Shown here: piece by piece, positions 61,405 to 64,000 of the stretch
Layout: each line of letters opens with the position of its first letter
Numbering within the stretch: the first letter of the stretch is position 1
Origin: Penicillium oxalicum
Lineage: Eukaryota > Ascomycota > Eurotiomycetes > Eurotiales > Aspergillaceae
Direction of reading: 5' to 3'
Length of the DNA stretch: 64,000 nucleotides
Assembly: GCF_001723175.1 (NCBI RefSeq)
Contig: NC_064653.1
Span: 124,001-188,000, forward strand
Notes under the pieces: generated by a model
What the model saw: the letters and a program-made list of their open reading frames with translations, nothing else
What the model was told of the DNA's origin: nothing
Databases searched by the model: none
Made by a program: the position numbers and the translations under genes

Positions 61405-62565
61405 ATACTCCCGACCATTCTTCTTCACCATTTCTGAGCCTGAGGGGTTTGTGAGCGCGTTCTATTTCGATGATTCTTTCCGGATGACCTGCGTTGGGTC
61501 CTTTGCCACTTGTTTCTTCAAAAGTTCTTTTGTCCGTTCTGTCTTTTCGTAGGTGCAGCTACCTCGATAGAACGTTTTGAGATGTAAAGATTAGACACCC
61601 TTCGTTTTTCGAATTTGATGGCCTCCGTGCTATGTATATCTCTGTATGTTAGGTGATTTTCAGAGATTTACGTTATGTGTTATGTGTGTTATGTGTCGTG
61701 TGTGATGTCTACGTTTTGTGTGTTTTTTGTTCGTTTTTTTGGTTGCGTGGCGTGCGTGTTTTTGGTGTTTTTTGCATTTTCTTTTTTTTCTCTCTTCCGT
61801 TTTGGGTGATTTTGGGAGGAATTTGGCATGGGTTGGGAACGGGAGGACTGGTTGTCCTTTTTCTGGCGTTTTCTGTGGTTCATGATGGATGGACTTTTGG
61901 CTTGAGCTGGTCTCTTGACCAAAAAAATCGGCGTTGACACAAGACCAGCTGGATGCAGGTCCTTATACCCCACGACTTCTGACTTTTCGCCTTTTTATGG
62001 TGGATTTGGGGATTTTTCCTCCAGGCGCGGGCGCGGAGCAGATATGACATCAATCAAATCAACGTGACCACGGTCCATTCTCGATCATATTATACCTTAT
62101 TCACGCCCACGCAGATTGGCGAGGTCCCCAGACGGCCGCTAAATTGCTTATAGTTGACTAGCTGTGGGAATGACTACGATAAATTGGGTATCTGGCTACC
62201 AAGTAGCATTCATCTCCAGTTGCAGTCGACCAGAACCGATGCCGCACTAAGTGGCAGCTGGGCATTCGGGACCGACATTAATGAAGTCATGGGCACACAT
62301 ACTTCTGTATCCGGTACTGTTCCAGATCTCATCAACAAAATGTACAGATTGGAAAGGACTGCCCCGTTCATTCTTGCCTGTTCATTGGCAAGAATGGACA
62401 TGATCTGCAAGAAGCCCTGTCTGCATTCAATTGAGAGACTCCTTGAATCACTTCCACCTGTTGCCTCTGCTGGGAAGCACAGTAGGATCGATCCGTACTA
62501 TCATGGATGTCCTATGGACAGAGTAGTACTTGTCTTCCATCTTCAATATCCGAAGAAGGCCCATT
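61405..62565. other. convergent 3' region, pyrABCN / synthetase
   Basis: GT-rich and T-rich over about 61640-61860. No supported gene; the plus-strand frame at 62154-62612 has no domain. A hairpin lies at 62369-62396. Confidence 0.5.
62369..62396. repeat. perfect 10-bp hairpin, 8-nt loop
   Basis: CATTCTTGCC and GGCAAGAATG are exact reverse complements around TGTTCATT, about 170 nt past the synthetase stop on the minus strand. It could be a 3' UTR or non-coding structure. Confidence 0.7.
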
Positions 62566-63950
62566 TCAAGCTTGAGCCGGCCAGTATTCCTGCACTAGTG
62601 CTTTCTTGTTGACCTTGCCCATGGCGTTGCGCGCAATCGTGTCCACACATTTCAGAACCGTGGGCACTTTATAAGCCGCTAGCTCTTTCTTGAGCTCTGC
62701 GCGGATGGATGGTAGGTCCATTTCGGCGCCCTGCTGCAATGTCAGTGACGAAAATATGAAGAGTCTCATCTGCAGAGCACTCGAAGAAGAGAACAATCGC
62801 CCGCAGCCTGAACTTACTTCACGAAACTTGACGATCGCCGCCACTCGCTCCCCCCATTCCTGATCTTTCAACCCCACAACCGCCACCTCTTGAATCTGAT
62901 TCAATGCGAGCATCGCTCGCTCAACCTGCAAGGCGGAAACCTTGTAGCCTCCGGACTTGATAATATCTACACTGGCACGGCCTTGAATATAGTATGCGCC
63001 GCTCGAGTCGCGCAAAGCACAATCGCCGGTCTTGAACCATCCGTCCTCTGTGAATTCGGCGGCGGTCGCTGTCGGTTTCCTCCAGTATTCTCGGAAAACA
63101 TTCTTCCCTTTGACTTCAATCATGCCATCTTCATTGACTCCATCGATGATTTGCCCGGTCTCCTTGTCCGTCAGTCGGACCTGCACTCCGGGTAATGGCC
63201 AGCCTACGCTACCGTCAATCCGTTTATCAAGATCCAGGCCGCAGCTGATCGCCATCCCGATTTCCGTCATTCCGTACCGCTCGAGGAGAACCTGGCCGGT
63301 GATGTCCTCAAATTTGGCTTTTATTGGCGTCGGTAGGGCTGCCGATCCGCTGACGACCAATCTGAGAGCCCGTGCGCCGGCACGCGCGGCTTGTTCGTTC
63401 TCTGTTCCTCGAATGTGGGTATCGAAGTAATCGTTAAGTCGGGAATAGATTGTGGGGACAGCCATGAACATAGTCGACGTCCCGCCATTTTGCCAACGCT
63501 CCCAGATGGCCTTTGGCTCGAATTTGAGGTGCATCTCCACTGTCGTCCCGCTGAGCAGACTGGCTGTGAGTCCATTAATGATACCATGCACGTGGTGCAG
63601 CGGCAGGACATGGATGAGATGATCACTAGACCGATAATCCCAAGCCTTGACGAGGCAACTGGCCTGGAAGGTGATGTTCTCGTGGGTTGTCACGCAGCCT
63701 TTGGGATTCGAGGTTGTTCCACTGGTGTAGATTATCAAGGCTCGCCGTTCAAGTGGGAAAGGTGGCGTGAAAGACGGCAATGAGGCATTCTCATTCTGGG
63801 TCAATGGGTCGAGTCCCATGAATGGAACTGGAGAAGATAATGCCTCACGTAATTTTGATGCGATCTTCTCAAAGGTCGGGTGGATGATGATCAGAGATGG
63901 ATCTGAATCGTGAAGAGTATACAAGAGCTCCTTGACCGGATGGGATGTAC
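62566..63950 (-). CDS. AMP-binding acyl-CoA synthetase, malonyl-CoA synthetase-like (partial)
   Basis: ATP-dependent CoA ligase; 5' exons lie beyond the window. Visible exons are 62818-63950 (5' side incomplete) and 62566-62733. The P-loop signature IIYTSGTTSNPKGCVTTHEN, the downstream YGMTEIGMAI and GWFKTGD motifs, and the C-terminal GKVNKKALVQEYW catalytic Lys region are all present, so the seen part looks intact. The pairing of YGMTEIGMAI with SVGWPLPGV resembles the ACSF3/MatB malonyl-CoA synthetase group, but substrate cannot be settled without the whole protein. The start at 63984 is not real: an acceptor (CCAG at 63951-63954) precedes TSHPVKELL, so the first visible bases are intron. 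The 84-nt intron 62734-62817 is open in frame. Confidence 0.88.
62734..62817 (-). other. stop-free 84-nt intron in synthetase gene
   Basis: Donor GTAAGT, acceptor TTGCAG, 28 codons with no stop. Removing it joins KFRE to QGAEMDLPS. Confidence 0.85.
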
Positions 63951-64000
63951 CTGGATCAAGGTGCACGATGAGTATACGTATCATGCGAAATGAAATGAGC

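Noticed and set aside
62154..62612. 152-codon plus-strand frame antisense to the synthetase 3' end
   Set aside because: No domain and it overlaps the end of a confident gene on the other strand.

Overview
The window is nuclear DNA from a filamentous ascomycete, most likely a Eurotiales mould (Aspergillus/Penicillium group). The signs are many short GT-AG introns (mostly 53-130 nt), a fused pyrABCN-type pyrimidine gene, a Zn2Cys6 regulator, large low-complexity fungal proteins and long gene-free intergenic stretches with CT-rich leaders. I see no rRNA, convincing tRNA, transposon, CRISPR or plasmid-like element. All exon borders below were placed by reading splice sites and frame continuity by eye; no alignment was run.

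Layout, left to right. 0.66-2.5 kb: a small DUF202 membrane protein (+) converges on isopentenyl-diphosphate isomerase (-). 2.5-6.1 kb is gene-free. 6.1-7.4 kb: a three-finger C2H2 regulator (-). 9.3-12.8 kb: a 16-exon TRPY-type cation channel (-), divergent from VPS15 (+, 13.3-18.3 kb). 18.3-22.2 kb is gene-free. 22.2-25.2 kb: a DENN-domain protein (+), then a short-chain dehydrogenase (-, 26.1-27.4 kb) that shares a promoter region with a TBC Rab-GAP (+, 28.1-31.5 kb). 33.0-34.7 kb: a Zn2Cys6 factor (-) whose two halves lie in different frames. 36.2 kb: OST4 (+). 37.1-51.9 kb: four tandem minus-strand genes: a 1641-residue Q-rich AT-hook/C2H2 protein, a longin R-SNARE of VAMP7/Nyv1 type, an unassigned fungal family protein, and a second TRPY/Yvc1-type channel with a long tail. 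54.5-61.4 kb: the pyrABCN carbamoyl-phosphate synthase/aspartate transcarbamylase. 62.6-64.0 kb: an AMP-binding acyl/malonyl-CoA synthetase (-) cut by the window edge.

Most genes are housekeeping and not operon-like, but the mix is notable. VPS15, two TRPY channels (yeast Yvc1 is vacuolar), a Nyv1-like SNARE, a TBC Rab-GAP, a DENN protein (a RabGEF family) and a DUF202 protein (the domain also found in Vtc1) all point to endolysosomal or vacuolar membranes. Whether this is linkage of functional interest or chance cannot be decided from one window. The observations most worth checking are the micro-exon-rich channel gene, the frame break in the Zn2Cys6 gene, three stop-free introns whose lengths are multiples of three, and the two diverged TRPY genes about 36 kb apart.
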